Shown here: positions 1 through 9,373 of the stretch, piece after piece
How positions within the stretch are numbered: the first letter of the stretch is position 1
How the letters are laid out: the number at the start of each line of letters is the position of its first letter
Source of the DNA: UBA12018 sp051656605
GTDB lineage: Bacteria; Bacteroidota; Bacteroidia; Bacteroidales; CAMTPD01
Direction of reading: 5' to 3'
Length of the DNA stretch: 64,000 nt
NCBI GenBank assembly: GCA_051656605.1
Contig: JBOGCF010000039.1
Span: forward strand, 53,311-117,310
The notes under the pieces: generated by a model
The model's database searches: none
Told to the model about the DNA's origin: nothing
What the model saw: the letters and a program-made list of their open reading frames with translations, nothing else
Made by a program: the position numbers and the translations under genes

Positions 1-1160
1 TTCGACTTCGCTACTTCGAGATCGAGCAGATACTGACGCTCTTTGTCGCGATAGCTGGCTGCAAGCTCGAAGTTTTGTGACTTAACTGCTTGAATCTTGT
101 TTTGCTTCGTCTCTTCAATCTTTGCTTCGAGATCTTCGATGTTTTTAGGAACGGTAATGTTTGTGATGTGCACGCGCGAACCAGCTTCATCGAGTGCGTC
201 AATTGCCTTGTCGGGGAAGTTGCGGTCGCTGATATAGCGATCGGTAAGTGTAACACACGCTTGAATAGCTTCCGGTGTATAGATCACGTTGTGGTGCTCT
301 TCGTAGCGTTCCTTGATGTTTTGCAAAATTTGCAAAGTCTCTTCTGCCGTGGTAGGATCTACGATTACTTTTTGAAAGCGACGCTCTAATGCTCCGTCTT
401 TCTCAATGTTTTTTCTGTATTCATCCAGCGTAGTGGCTCCGATACATTGTATTTCGCCACGTGCCAATGCAGGCTTTAAGATGTTTGCCGCATCCATCGA
501 CCCGGCTGCAGAGCCTGCACCTACCAAGGTGTGTATTTCGTCGATGAATAATATAATGTTCGGATTCTTTGACAGTTCGTTTAAGATTGCTTTGATGCGC
601 TCTTCAAATTGTCCTCTGTATTTAGTTCCCGCTACAACCGACGTAAGGTCAAGACTCACAACTCGCTTGTCAAACAACACGCGTGATACTTTGCGCTGAA
701 TGATACGAAGGGCCAAGCCTTCTACAATAGCAGACTTTCCTACTCCGGGCTCACCAATAAGAACCGGATTGTTCTTTTTTCTTCTACTCAAGATCTGAGC
801 CAAACGTTCTATCTCCTTCTCGCGTCCTACAATGGGATCGAGTCTGTTTTCAGCAGCGGCACGTGTAAGATCGGTTCCGAAATTATCAAGTACCGGAGTG
901 TCATTACCTACTTTCGAAGTCGGGTTTGAGGTAGATCCGTACGATGGTTCTTTCTTTTGATTGTAATCTTCATCTTCTTCGTCATCTTCGTCATCGGTAA
1001 ATCCGTCACGAATATCTGACGCTTGGTCTTGTTCATGAAAACGATGATTCTCTTCATTATTTAAGAAGATTTGATCCATGTCATAATCACTCAAAGAGTA
1101 TTCGGAGTGTTTATTCTGCATATATTTAAGATTTGAATAGTTCATTCTGTTTGTTTTCAT
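1..1160 (-). CDS. clpC: ClpC-type AAA+ unfoldase, 5' portion, without the usual Clp-N domain
   Basis: This is the ATP-dependent unfoldase that feeds ClpP. The visible part reads from a short N-terminal segment into the first AAA+ module: an acidic linker (GFTDDEDDEEDEDY), the TPVLDNFGTDLT lead-in, Walker A GEPGVGKS, Walker B ILFIDEIHT, and the QNFELAASYRDKE stretch of the middle domain. The gene runs off the left edge, so the second AAA+ module is not visible. Possible ATG starts are at 1160, 1145 and 1121, all in frame; an in-frame stop lies just upstream, near 1218. Bacteroidota ClpC normally has about 150 residues of double Clp-N repeat before this linker. Here only about 70-85 residues precede the AAA+ module and they do not resemble Clp-N. 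The family call is firm; the exact start is not. Confidence 0.93.
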   Translation of the reverse strand, partial: MKTNRMNYSNLKYMQNKHSEYSLSDYDMDQIFLNNEENHRFHEQDQASDIRDGFTDDEDDEEDEDYNQKKEPSYGSTSNPTSKVGNDTPVLDNFGTDLTRAAAENRLDPIVGREKEIERLAQILSRRKKNNPVLIGEPGVGKSAIVEGLALRIIQRKVSRVLFDKRVVSLDLTSVVAGTKYRGQFEERIKAILNELSKNPNIILFIDEIHTLVGAGSAAGSMDAANILKPALARGEIQCIGATTLDEYRKNIEKDGALERRFQKVIVDPTTAEETLQILQNIKERYEEHHNVIYTPEAIQACVTLTDRYISDRNFPDKAIDALDEAGSRVHITNITVPKNIEDLEAKIEETKQNKIQAVKSQNFELAASYRDKERQYLLDLEVAKS

Positions 1161-1440
1161 ATATAGTTTAACAGCTATAAGTATGATATGTTTGTAAATA
1201 TATTCTTTAATTTAATAGAAGCAATGCACCTGACAAACTTTCTTTAGATTAACGTCTGTTTGTGCAAAGAACTCCAATATATATGATACATCAATAACCT
1301 TGCCAAAATATTTTATACTACCAAATGTGCCATTAAAAGCATAAACTTTTGTTGTATTTTGTTTCGTAATCACTCGGAAAAGCTTACCTTAGTGCGATTT
1401 TTCACGTAGTTGATAATATTTTAAATAAATAAATATTTAA
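1161..1440. other. Divergent intergenic region between clpC and gyrA
   Basis: This 280-bp AT-rich gap separates two divergent genes. No reading frame on either strand resembles the missing Clp-N domain of the neighbouring clpC. A weak match to the Bacteroidota -7 box (TACCTTAG, 1385-1392) faces gyrA, with TTTG sequence about 23 bases upstream. I see no repeat or RNA gene. Confidence 0.5.
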
Positions 1441-3966
1441 ATGACTGATCAAGATAGAATTATAAAGATTAATATCGAGGAGGAAATGAAATCGGCTTAC
1501 ATTGACTATTCAATGTCGGTAATTGTTTCCCGTGCGCTTCCTGATGTAAGGGACGGTTTCAAACCAGTACACAGAAGAGTGCTATTCGGTATGAATGAAT
1601 TAGGCAATACATCTGATAAACCATATAAGAAGTCTGCCAGAATTGTCGGTGAAGTATTAGGTAAGTATCACCCCCACGGTGATTCATCCGTATACTTTGC
1701 AATGGTGCGTATGGCACAAGAGTGGTCTTTGCGTTATCCGCTGGTAGACGGTCAAGGTAACTTTGGTTCGATAGACGGAGACAGCCCTGCTGCAATGCGT
1801 TATACCGAGGCTCGCTTGAGCAAACTGGCTGAAGAAATGCTACGTGACATCGATAAAAACACCGTTGATTTCCAATTAAACTTCGATGATACATTGAAGG
1901 AACCAACAGTGTTGCCAACTCGAATTCCAAACTTGTTGGTAAACGGTGCGTCGGGTATTGCCGTTGGTATGGCTACAAATATGCCTCCTCACAACATGAG
2001 CGAAGCAATCGATGGATCTATTGCATACATCGAAGCTGATGGTCAAATTGATGTAGAGGGATTGATGCAATATATCAAAGCTCCTGATTTTCCTACCGGT
2101 GGTTATATCTATGGGTACGCTGGTGTAAAGGATGCTTTCGAAACGGGTAGAGGTAGAGTGGTAATGCGCGGTAAGGCTGAAATCGAAACCGAGCACAACA
2201 GAGATAAAATCATTATCACTGAAATTCCTTACTTGGTAAACAAAGCGGAGCTGATCAAGCATATTGCCGACCTTGTTGACGAGAAGAAACTGGATGGTAT
2301 CTCAAATGTAAACGACGAATCAGACCGTAGAGGTATGCGTATCGTGGTTGACGTGAAGAGAGATGCAAACGCAAACGTAGTGTTGAACAAATTGTACAAA
2401 CTTACGGCGTTGCAATCGTCATTCAGTGTTAATAATATTGCATTGGTAAACGGACGTCCAAAGTTGCTTAACTTACTTGATATGATCAAGCAGTTTGTTG
2501 AGCACCGCTACGACGTAGTAATGAGACGTACGCAATTCGAATTGAACAAAGCCGAAGAGCGTGCTCACATTCTTGAAGGTTTGATCATCGCATCAGACAA
2601 TATCGATGAGGTTATCAATATCATCAAGACTTCGACTAATCCGGCGGAAGCGATCGATCGTTTGAAAGAGCGTTTCGGTTTGTCAGACGTTCAAGCTCGT
2701 GCTATTGTTGATATGCGTTTGCGTCAACTTACAGGACTAGAACAAGATAAGCTAAGAGCAGAATACGACGATATCATGGCTTTGATTAGTAGATTGCGCG
2801 ATATTCTTGCAAACAAAGACTTGTGTATGCAGGTTATTAAAGATGAGTTGTTAGAAATCAAAGCTAAATTCGGAGATGATCGCAAAACTGAGATCGTTTA
2901 TGCTTCTGAAGAGCTTAATCCGGAAGATTTCTACGCTGATGACGAAATGATTATCACTGTATCGCACCTTGGATACATCAAACGTACGCCGCTTACTGAG
3001 TTTAAAGCTCAAAATAGAGGTGGTGTTGGTGCTAAAGGTAGTGAAACACGCGATGCGGACTTTGTTGAATATATCTATCCTGCTTCTATGCATGCTACGA
3101 TGTTGTTCTTTACGAAGAATGGTCGTTGCTACTGGTTGAAGGTATACGAAATTCCTGAAGGTTCGAAGAATTCGAAAGGTAGAGCAATCCAAAACTTGCT
3201 TAATATCGAATCCGGAGATAGAGTAAATGCATTTATCCGTGTTAAGAATCTTACAAAAGATAATGACTTTATCAATTCTCATTACTTGTTGTTCTGTACG
3301 AAGAAGGGTGTAATCAAGAAAACATTGCTTGAATCATATTCTCGTCCAAGACAAAATGGTGTTATCGCAATCGACTTGAGAGAAGGTGATGAGGTAACAG
3401 AAGTAAGAATGACCAACGGTAACAATGAAGTTGTGATCGCAAATCGCAATGGTCGTGCTATTCGTTTCCACGAAAGTGCTGTACGCGTAATGGGTAGAAC
3501 TGCTGCCGGTGTACGTGGTATGACGCTCGACGAAGAGGATAACGATGAGGTTGTAGGTATGGTTTGCCTAAAAGACAAAGAAACAGAAACTATTTTGGTT
3601 GTTTCGGAGCAAGGTTATGGCAAGCGTTCTCATATCGATGACTATCGTATCACAAATAGAGGTGGTAAAGGAGTAAAAACAATAAATATAACCGAAAAAA
3701 CAGGAAAACTTGTTGCTTTGAAAACTGTTACAGATGAAAACGACTTGATGATTATCAATAAATCGGGTATCACAATTCGTACATCAGTATCGGATATCAG
3801 TGTAATGGGTCGCGCTACGCAGGGTGTAAGACTTATCAATCTTGAAAAGAGAAATGATGAGATTGCTTCTGTTTGTAAAGTGATGTCAGAAACTGAAGAA
3901 GATATGGTAGTAGGTGAAGAAGTACAAGTAGATGAGCTTAATTCTACTGTGGAAAACGAGAATTAA
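1441..3966 (+). CDS. gyrA: DNA gyrase subunit A
   Basis: GyrA is the DNA-breaking and rejoining subunit of gyrase and acts with GyrB to add negative supercoils. The 841-residue protein has the normal length. The breakage-reunion domain fills the N-terminal half, with the active-site tyrosine at Tyr121 in AAMRYTEARL. The quinolone-resistance region HPHGDSSVYF has Ser82 and Phe86; Ser82 is the unmutated state reported for Bacteroides. The C-terminal beta-pinwheel carries a GyrA-box-like NRGGKGVKT near residue 737, followed by an acidic tail. The TPR gene follows after 34 bases, so co-transcription is likely. Confidence 0.98.
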   Translation: MTDQDRIIKINIEEEMKSAYIDYSMSVIVSRALPDVRDGFKPVHRRVLFGMNELGNTSDKPYKKSARIVGEVLGKYHPHGDSSVYFAMVRMAQEWSLRYPLVDGQGNFGSIDGDSPAAMRYTEARLSKLAEEMLRDIDKNTVDFQLNFDDTLKEPTVLPTRIPNLLVNGASGIAVGMATNMPPHNMSEAIDGSIAYIEADGQIDVEGLMQYIKAPDFPTGGYIYGYAGVKDAFETGRGRVVMRGKAEIETEHNRDKIIITEIPYLVNKAELIKHIADLVDEKKLDGISNVNDESDRRGMRIVVDVKRDANANVVLNKLYKLTALQSSFSVNNIALVNGRPKLLNLLDMIKQFVEHRYDVVMRRTQFELNKAEERAHILEGLIIASDNIDEVINIIKTSTNPAEAIDRLKERFGLSDVQARAIVDMRLRQLTGLEQDKLRAEYDDIMALISRLRDILANKDLCMQVIKDELLEIKAKFGDDRKTEIVYASEELNPEDFYADDEMIITVSHLGYIKRTPLTEFKAQNRGGVGAKGSETRDADFVEYIYPASMHATMLFFTKNGRCYWLKVYEIPEGSKNSKGRAIQNLLNIESGDRVNAFIRVKNLTKDNDFINSHYLLFCTKKGVIKKTLLESYSRPRQNGVIAIDLREGDEVTEVRMTNGNNEVVIANRNGRAIRFHESAVRVMGRTAAGVRGMTLDEEDNDEVVGMVCLKDKETETILVVSEQGYGKRSHIDDYRITNRGGKGVKTINITEKTGKLVALKTVTDENDLMIINKSGITIRTSVSDISVMGRATQGVRLINLEKRNDEIASVCKVMSETEEDMVVGEEVQVDELNSTVENEN

Positions 3967-4000
3967 TTTTTTATATTCACATAATTAAATATCAATTGCA

Positions 4001-5224
4001 ATGAAAAAATTTGTTTTCTCAATTGGTTTGTGTCTACTAGTTTCTGGTAGCATGTTTGCACAAAAGAAAAATGTTAGCACAGCTGAAAAGTTAGTTAAGG
4101 GAGAGAAGCCGGAATTCGCAGAAGCAGTTACACTGATTCAAGCTGCAATGCAAAACCCGGAAACTAAAAATGATCCAAAAACTTGGTATGTTGCAGGTTT
4201 CATCGAAAATCAGCAGTTTGATGCTGAGAAAATGAAACAAATGTTGGGTCAACAACCAAACGAAGAGGTAATGTATAAAGCATTAGGAGAAGTTCTTCCA
4301 TATTTCATGGTATGTGATTCTCTTGATAATTTGCCAGATGCTAAAGGTAAAGTAAAACCTAAGTTTGTAAAAGATATCAAATCAATCTTGCGCGCAAACT
4401 TAAACTACTATATCAATGGCGGTGCATACTACTTCGACAAGCAAGATTATCCAACTGCATATAAGTTCTTCGATTCTTATTTGGAAATCCCTAATCTTCC
4501 AATCTTTAAAGGAGAAAAAGAGCCTCTAGTTTCAAAAACTGACTCTACTTATAAGATGATTCAGTTCTATGCAGGTGTTGCTGCATCACAAATGCAACAA
4601 CCAGCGTTGGCTATCGAAAAATACAAAGCATTGAAAGATGCAGACTATCGTGGAAATGAAGTTTATCAATGTTTGAGCTCTGAATATCTTCAAGCTGGTG
4701 ATACAGTAAACTTTATCGCTACACTTAAAGAAGGTGTTGATAAATTCCCAGAAGAAAAGTATTACTTGTTGAACCTTATTCAACAACTTATTGCTTCAGG
4801 TAAAAATCAAGATGCTGTGACTTACCTAGAATCTGCAATTCAAAAGGATCCACAAAATGCTCAATTGTATGATGTAATGGGTCGTCTTTATGAAGAGTCA
4901 GATCCTGCGAAAGCTCAAGGATATTTCGAAAAAGCATTGGCTATCGATCCTAACTATACAGATGCATTGGGCAACTTAGGTCGTATCTACTTCAACCAAG
5001 CTGTTAAGATTCAGACAGAAGCAAATGCAATCAACGATAACAAACTTTATCGTGAAGAGCTAGACAAAGCTAAAGCATTGTACGAAAAAGCAATGCCTTA
5101 CTTCGAAAAAGCTCACGCTGCTAATCCAGAAGCAAGAGAATATATGGTAGCTCTTAGAGGTATCTATTACAACTTGAATATGGGTGACAAATATGAAGCT
5201 ATCGAAGCAAAAATGAATCAATAA
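4001..5224 (+). CDS. Secreted tetratricopeptide-repeat protein
   Basis: This 407-residue protein starts with a signal peptide (MKKFVFSIGLCLLVSGSMFAQ), placing it in the periplasm or outer membrane. The rest is alpha-helical, with TPR-like units clearest around residues 210-330 (for example DAVTYLESAIQKDPQNAQLYDVMGRLYEE and AKAQGYFEKALAIDPNYTDALGNLGRIYF). TPR proteins act as scaffolds for other proteins; nothing here names the partner. It lies 34 bases after gyrA and ends at a strong terminator, so the two probably form a short operon. The specific function is unknown. Confidence 0.8.
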   Translation: MKKFVFSIGLCLLVSGSMFAQKKNVSTAEKLVKGEKPEFAEAVTLIQAAMQNPETKNDPKTWYVAGFIENQQFDAEKMKQMLGQQPNEEVMYKALGEVLPYFMVCDSLDNLPDAKGKVKPKFVKDIKSILRANLNYYINGGAYYFDKQDYPTAYKFFDSYLEIPNLPIFKGEKEPLVSKTDSTYKMIQFYAGVAASQMQQPALAIEKYKALKDADYRGNEVYQCLSSEYLQAGDTVNFIATLKEGVDKFPEEKYYLLNLIQQLIASGKNQDAVTYLESAIQKDPQNAQLYDVMGRLYEESDPAKAQGYFEKALAIDPNYTDALGNLGRIYFNQAVKIQTEANAINDNKLYREELDKAKALYEKAMPYFEKAHAANPEAREYMVALRGIYYNLNMGDKYEAIEAKMNQ

Positions 5225-5245
5225 TTCATTTATTCATAAAATAGG

Positions 5246-5279
5246 AAAGGGGAGTATCTTTTTGATGCTCCCCTTTTTC
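5246..5279 (+). terminator. Intrinsic terminator after the TPR gene
   Basis: The stem AAAGGGGAGTATC pairs with GATGCTCCCCTTT and is followed by a T-run. It lies about 20 bases after the stop codon. Confidence 0.9.
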
Positions 5280-5359
5280 TGCGTTATAATGTTCTGTTCC
5301 GCCTCAACTTGAATTGTATTTGTCTATTTCTACATAAAATGTGCAGATTATAGACTATT

Positions 5360-5374
5360 CTAAACTCTCTGAGA
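5360..5374 (+). repeat. Copy of the CTAAACTCTCTGAGA intergenic repeat
   Basis: The 15-mer CTAAACTCTCTGAGA occurs again exactly at 32616-32630, in another intergenic space. Here it lies in the gap between the TPR gene and the converging pgk. No coding function is visible around it. Confidence 0.5.
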
Positions 5375-5451
5375 TTTGAATATTTGAAACCGTTCGACTC
5401 ATTGGGCGTAAATATTAGAATAATGAAAGGTTAATAAATTGGCGAAATATC

Positions 5452-5487
5452 AATAAAAAAGGCACACTCAATAAAGAGTATGCCTTC
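5452..5487 (-). terminator. Intrinsic terminator for pgk
   Basis: Read on the minus strand, AAGGCATACTC pairs with GAGTGTGCCTT, followed by a T-run. It lies about 25 bases past the pgk stop. Confidence 0.88.
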
Positions 5488-5512
5488 TGAAAATATATTT
5501 TTGAGAAATATA

Positions 5513-6775
5513 TTAATATCCGCGGATAGCTTCGATACCTGGAAGTACTTTTCCTTCGATGAACTCAAGAAGAGCACCACCACCTGTAGATACGTAGCTA
5601 ACTTTATCTGCAAAACCAAATTTGTTGATACATGCAACAGAGTCACCACCACCGATAAGTGAGAATGCGCCGTTTGCAGTTGCAGCAACGATAGATTCTG
5701 CGATCATTTTAGAACCAGCTTCGAATGCAGGGAATTCAAAAACACCAGCAGGACCATTCCAAAGAATAGTTTTTGAGTTTTTGATTACTTCGCTCATTGC
5801 TGCACAAGACTCAGGACCTAGGTCAAGACCTAACCAACCTTCTGGAACGTTTTTGTCTGAACAGATTTGAGTGTTTGCATCAGCAGCAAATTTGTCTGCA
5901 GCTACACAGTCAGTAGGCAATACAAGGTTTACACCAAGTTCTTTAGCTTTAGCCATTACCGATTTTGCAACGTCAAGCATTTCGTCTTCGCAAAGAGAGT
6001 TACCAATGTGGCCACCCATTGCTTTAGAGAATGTAAATGCCATACCACCAACGATCAAGATGTTGTCTACTTTGCTAAGTAGGTTCTCGATGATAGTGAT
6101 TTTAGAAGAAACTTTAGAACCACCGATGATAGCAGTTACAGGTTTTTCTGATGTTTTGATTACTTTTTCTACTGCTTCAATTTCTTTAGCCAATAGGTAA
6201 CCAAACATTTTGTGATCTACATCAAAATAAGCAGCGATAAGAGCTGTAGAAGAGTGAGCACGGTGGGCAGTACCAAATGCGTCGTTTACATAAACATCAG
6301 CATATGATGCAAGACGTTTTGTAAATTCTTTTTGGCTTTCTTTTACTGCTTTCTTAGCTTCTTTCTTTTCTTCTTCTGTAGCATCTTCTGCCAAACCGCG
6401 AGGTTTGCCATCTTCTTCAGCATAGAAACGTAGGTTTTCTAGCAAAAGAACTTCACCTGGTTGAAGAGCAGCAGCCTTAACAGCAGCTTCTTCGCCAATA
6501 CAGTCATTTGCAAACTGAACATCTACACCAAGAAGTTCTGACAAATGATTAAGAATATGTTTTAGAGAGAACTTGTCATTTACACCTTTTGGACGACCAA
6601 GGTGAGAACCGATAATTACGCTACCACCATCAGCAAGAATTTTCTTAAGAGTAGGAAGCGCTGCACGCATACGAGTGTCGTCAGTGATCTCAAATTTGTC
6701 ATTAAGAGGTACATTAAAGTCAACTCTTACAAATGCCTTTTTACCGGCAAAATTGAAACTGTCAATTGTTTGCAT
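5513..6775 (-). CDS. pgk: Phosphoglycerate kinase
   Basis: PGK transfers phosphate between 1,3-bisphosphoglycerate and ADP, making ATP in glycolysis. At 420 residues it is full length. The N-terminal substrate signature VRVDFNVPLND and GSHLGRPKG, the central VNDAFGTAHRAHSST, the nucleotide-domain AIIGGSKVSSKI, and the C-terminal STGGGALLEFIEG are all present. A lysine- and glutamate-rich stretch near residues 125-150 is a modest insertion. The gene is monocistronic, with its own promoter box and terminator. Start ATG at 6775 fits the family N-terminus. Confidence 0.98.
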   Translation of the reverse strand: MQTIDSFNFAGKKAFVRVDFNVPLNDKFEITDDTRMRAALPTLKKILADGGSVIIGSHLGRPKGVNDKFSLKHILNHLSELLGVDVQFANDCIGEEAAVKAAALQPGEVLLLENLRFYAEEDGKPRGLAEDATEEEKKEAKKAVKESQKEFTKRLASYADVYVNDAFGTAHRAHSSTALIAAYFDVDHKMFGYLLAKEIEAVEKVIKTSEKPVTAIIGGSKVSSKITIIENLLSKVDNILIVGGMAFTFSKAMGGHIGNSLCEDEMLDVAKSVMAKAKELGVNLVLPTDCVAADKFAADANTQICSDKNVPEGWLGLDLGPESCAAMSEVIKNSKTILWNGPAGVFEFPAFEAGSKMIAESIVAATANGAFSLIGGGDSVACINKFGFADKVSYVSTGGGALLEFIEGKVLPGIEAIRGY

Positions 6776-6818
6776 AACTATTTGTTTTTAATAAAACGTT
6801 AATCGTCTTAACCGGGTG

Positions 6819-6826
6819 CAAATATA
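6819..6826 (-). promoter_or_regulatory. Bacteroidota -7 box for pgk
   Basis: On the minus strand the sequence is TATATTTG, a perfect TAnnTTTG, 44 bases upstream of the pgk start codon. No clear TTTG lies at the -33 position, so this is a -7 call only. Confidence 0.6.
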
Positions 6827-6852
6827 TAAAATTATTTGAGTAAATGAAGTTT

Positions 6853-7311
6853 TTAAGACTCCAACTTGAAGCGTAAACGCAATCTTCCTTCAGTAAAATC
6901 CCAGTTTAGAATCTTGAAAGTTCCTATTTCTGAAGTATTATTTACATGGGCGCCAATGCAGGCACAAACATCGTAATCGCCAACACGAACTATGCGTAAT
7001 GTATCTGTCGCATCCTCAGGAAGTTTGCTCAGATCTACAACAGATGCCGCATCTTTCTTGAGCATCAGCTCGTCTGTGATGACTAAGTCTTGTTTAATAA
7101 TTACGTTAACTTGATTTTCGACTTCTTGCATTTGCTCTGTGGTAGGAGTAGCGTCTAAAAAGTAATCACACTTCGATTTCTTGCGTTCAATGTGCGCATT
7201 ATGCGAACGTTTGCATCCAAACATGCGCACCATCGTTTGATTCAAAATATGCTCGGCTGTATGCATTGGTTCGAAGTAGTCTTTCTTCGGTTGATTTGTT
7301 TCTTGTGTCAT
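6853..7311 (-). CDS. AlaX-like stand-alone tRNA-editing domain protein
   Basis: This 152-residue protein matches the second additional domain (SAD) of alanyl- and threonyl-tRNA synthetases as a free-standing protein. Such proteins hydrolyse mischarged tRNAs in trans, typically Ser-tRNA(Ala). The metal site is visible: His17 and His21 in HTAEHI, then Cys118 and His122 in CACIGAHV. There is no aminoacylation domain, which is normal for AlaX-type proteins. It lies alone between pgk and the AspT-type transporter. Which misacylated tRNA it clears cannot be read from the sequence. Confidence 0.8.
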   Translation of the reverse strand: MTQETNQPKKDYFEPMHTAEHILNQTMVRMFGCKRSHNAHIERKKSKCDYFLDATPTTEQMQEVENQVNVIIKQDLVITDELMLKKDAASVVDLSKLPEDATDTLRIVRVGDYDVCACIGAHVNNTSEIGTFKILNWDFTEGRLRLRFKLES

Positions 7312-7340
7312 ATCAAGATATTGTACTTTTTGAATATCAA

Positions 7341-7348
7341 CAAAGATA
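7341..7348 (-). promoter_or_regulatory. Bacteroidota -7 box for the AlaX-like gene
   Basis: On the minus strand the sequence reads TATCTTTG, 30 bases upstream of the start codon, matching TAnnTTTG. A -33 TTTG is not evident. Confidence 0.55.
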
Positions 7349-7410
7349 GAAATGATTTTTAGAAACTAGAGTTATAAATTAAAATACACTTATATATGCA
7401 AATAGCCTTC

Positions 7411-9111
7411 TCACATCATAAGTAACACAATGACAACTCCCCACAAAATTAGCAATGTATTTCCCACGGCATATGTAACAGTATAGCCCAGAGCTGGAAT
7501 TGTACTTTCCAATGTGTCTTGGATTGCTCCTAAAGCCGCAGTTGTTGTTCTTCCTCCGGCACAACAACCAAGTGTAACGGCGGGATGAAATTTAAATAAT
7601 TTATCTCCGATGATAACGCCCAAAATGAGCGGAATAGAAGTTGAAAGTATTCCTGCAACAAAAACAATTAAGCCTACCTCTTGCAGTCCGGTAATAAATT
7701 TAGGCCCGGTAGTGATTCCAACAATAGCAATAAACATATTTAATCCAATGTTATTCAATATCCATAAAGAAGCAGCCGGTATATTTCCATACGTAGGGCG
7801 TTTGGTACGCAGCCAACCCAATACGAGTCCGGCTATTAACGCACCGCCACTGGTACTCAGGCTTATCGGAACCTGACCTATATGAAAAGCCAATGAGCCA
7901 ATTATGCCTCCGATAACAATACCTAAACTTACAAATGTAAAATCCGTTTTATTAGACGGTCGCTCAACATAACCTAAGCAAGGCGCTGCTCTCATTATAT
8001 CTTGTGAGAGTCCCACTATTTCGATGCGATCTCCTTCATGTATCAGAGTTTGCTTTAACACCGGTATTTCTATTCCGGTTCGTATAATTGATCGTATTGT
8101 GACGCCATGCATATAAACTGATTTATTAAGCTGCTCCACTGTTTTGTCTCGAGCACCTTTGTGATTTACCAGTACATATACTTTTTCTACCGGAAAGTTT
8201 AATAGTGCAGCATCGTGAATTTCTTCACCAATCCATCCTTCATCTTCGATTACGTACTCTCTTCGTCCCGAAAGAACAATATCATTGTTTATTTCTAATT
8301 GTAGGTTGGGGTAAGGCTCAACTAGTTTATGATCCTTTCGTACTCGCTCTACATATGCAGTACGACCTAGCTTCTGTATCTCTTCTTCTAAAGCTTGTAC
8401 AGTTTTTCCGTTTGTAAACCAAGCACCTTCTATCTTATATGCTCTGAATACCACGGGCCTATTGGCATTTTCAAATGCCGGATCGTCTAGTATTTCGCTT
8501 TTGTTGAGTTGAGCTTCTAGCTCCTTTGTTTGTGCTTTAACTTTTTTGAGGCCGCCAAGTAGAAGTGGGCCCAACATACTGAGTAAGTATGCCGAACCAA
8601 TTGTGCCAAAGAGATATGTAACGGCATAAGAAACGGGCATTATATCATACCATTGTTGCTTAATATCAGATGCTGCATTTGCAGTTTCTATAGTTGATGT
8701 TCCCACACCTAGTATAGCAGACATGGTTTGAGATCCGGCAAGTAAACCTACAGCTTCTCCGGTATTGAATCCGAATAGTTTAGAGACACCAAAAGGAGCG
8801 AGTAAGCACATAAGACATAAAACAATAGTAAACAATACCTGCTTAAGACCAGTTGAGCGCATTGCTCGAAAGAACTCGGGGCCAACACTGTAGCCTATCG
8901 AGAATAAAAATAGAAGGAAGAATGCAGACTTCATTGGGCCGGATATCTCGATGTTCATTTGCCCAACTACTACGCCAACTAATAAGACACTTGTAACTAT
9001 ACCGAGGGAAATACCTTTATATTTCAGATTACCTATCCAAAAACCAATTCCTAATGTAAGAAAAATTGCTAACTCAGGATTCTCGCGAAATAAACGAACA
9101 AACCACTCCAT
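7411..9111 (-). CDS. AspT/YidE-type (aspartate:alanine exchanger family) membrane transporter
   Basis: This 566-residue inner-membrane protein has two hydrophobic halves, each a YidE/YbjL/AspT duplication domain, separated by a soluble region (about residues 200-380) with TrkA-C/RCK-like character. The first half starts ENPELAIFLTLGIGFWIGNLKYKG and contains LFLFSIGYSVGPEFF; the second half contains ALIAGLVLGWLRTKRP and CCAGGRTTTAALGAI. The architecture and length match the aspartate:alanine exchanger family, but that family has mostly uncharacterised members, and no aspartate decarboxylase lies nearby. ATG at 9111 is chosen; the frame could open three codons earlier only with TTG. Confidence 0.85.
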   Translation of the reverse strand: MEWFVRLFRENPELAIFLTLGIGFWIGNLKYKGISLGIVTSVLLVGVVVGQMNIEISGPMKSAFFLLFLFSIGYSVGPEFFRAMRSTGLKQVLFTIVLCLMCLLAPFGVSKLFGFNTGEAVGLLAGSQTMSAILGVGTSTIETANAASDIKQQWYDIMPVSYAVTYLFGTIGSAYLLSMLGPLLLGGLKKVKAQTKELEAQLNKSEILDDPAFENANRPVVFRAYKIEGAWFTNGKTVQALEEEIQKLGRTAYVERVRKDHKLVEPYPNLQLEINNDIVLSGRREYVIEDEGWIGEEIHDAALLNFPVEKVYVLVNHKGARDKTVEQLNKSVYMHGVTIRSIIRTGIEIPVLKQTLIHEGDRIEIVGLSQDIMRAAPCLGYVERPSNKTDFTFVSLGIVIGGIIGSLAFHIGQVPISLSTSGGALIAGLVLGWLRTKRPTYGNIPAASLWILNNIGLNMFIAIVGITTGPKFITGLQEVGLIVFVAGILSTSIPLILGVIIGDKLFKFHPAVTLGCCAGGRTTTAALGAIQDTLESTIPALGYTVTYAVGNTLLILWGVVIVLLMM

Positions 9112-9120
9112 AATGCACAA

Positions 9121-9373
9121 ATTGAATCTTTATACAATATATCTCTTAAATATAAAACATATTGCAAATAGGCAAAGTTTTGTGATACATTGCAATAAAT
9201 TGGCACTGGTAAGTTAAAAAAGAAACTCAAGTCTCATGTTTTACTTAAATGTTATTACCGTAAATTGATTAGAAACAGTGGAAACTCCGAATATTTGGGA
9301 TTTAGATAGACAAAGGTGTTGTGCAGTAAAAATAATAATTTATACCTTTGCGCTCTAATTTAAATATTCTGAC
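9121..9373. other. Divergent intergenic region, AspT-type transporter and panB
   Basis: This 253-bp AT-rich gap holds divergent promoters. The panB promoter is annotated separately. A TTTG followed about 18 bases later by TATATTTA on the minus strand could serve the transporter. Nothing else recognisable. Confidence 0.4.
9319..9350 (+). promoter_or_regulatory. panB promoter (TTG-N21-TACCTTTG)
   Basis: A TTG at 9319-9321 lies 21 bases before TACCTTTG at 9343-9350. This matches the Bacteroidota -33/-7 promoter well. The panB start codon is 23 bases downstream, giving a short leader. Confidence 0.75.

Noticed and set aside
1681..1722. Possible quinolone-resistance change in GyrA (Phe86 in place of Asp)
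   Set aside because: The residue before it, Ser82, is the wild-type state, and Phe at position 86 is the normal Bacteroidota residue as far as I recall, so this is not evidence of resistance.
7411..9111. TrkA-type potassium uptake protein
   Set aside because: The central soluble region looks like TrkA-C, but the two hydrophobic halves and overall order are those of the AspT/YidE family.
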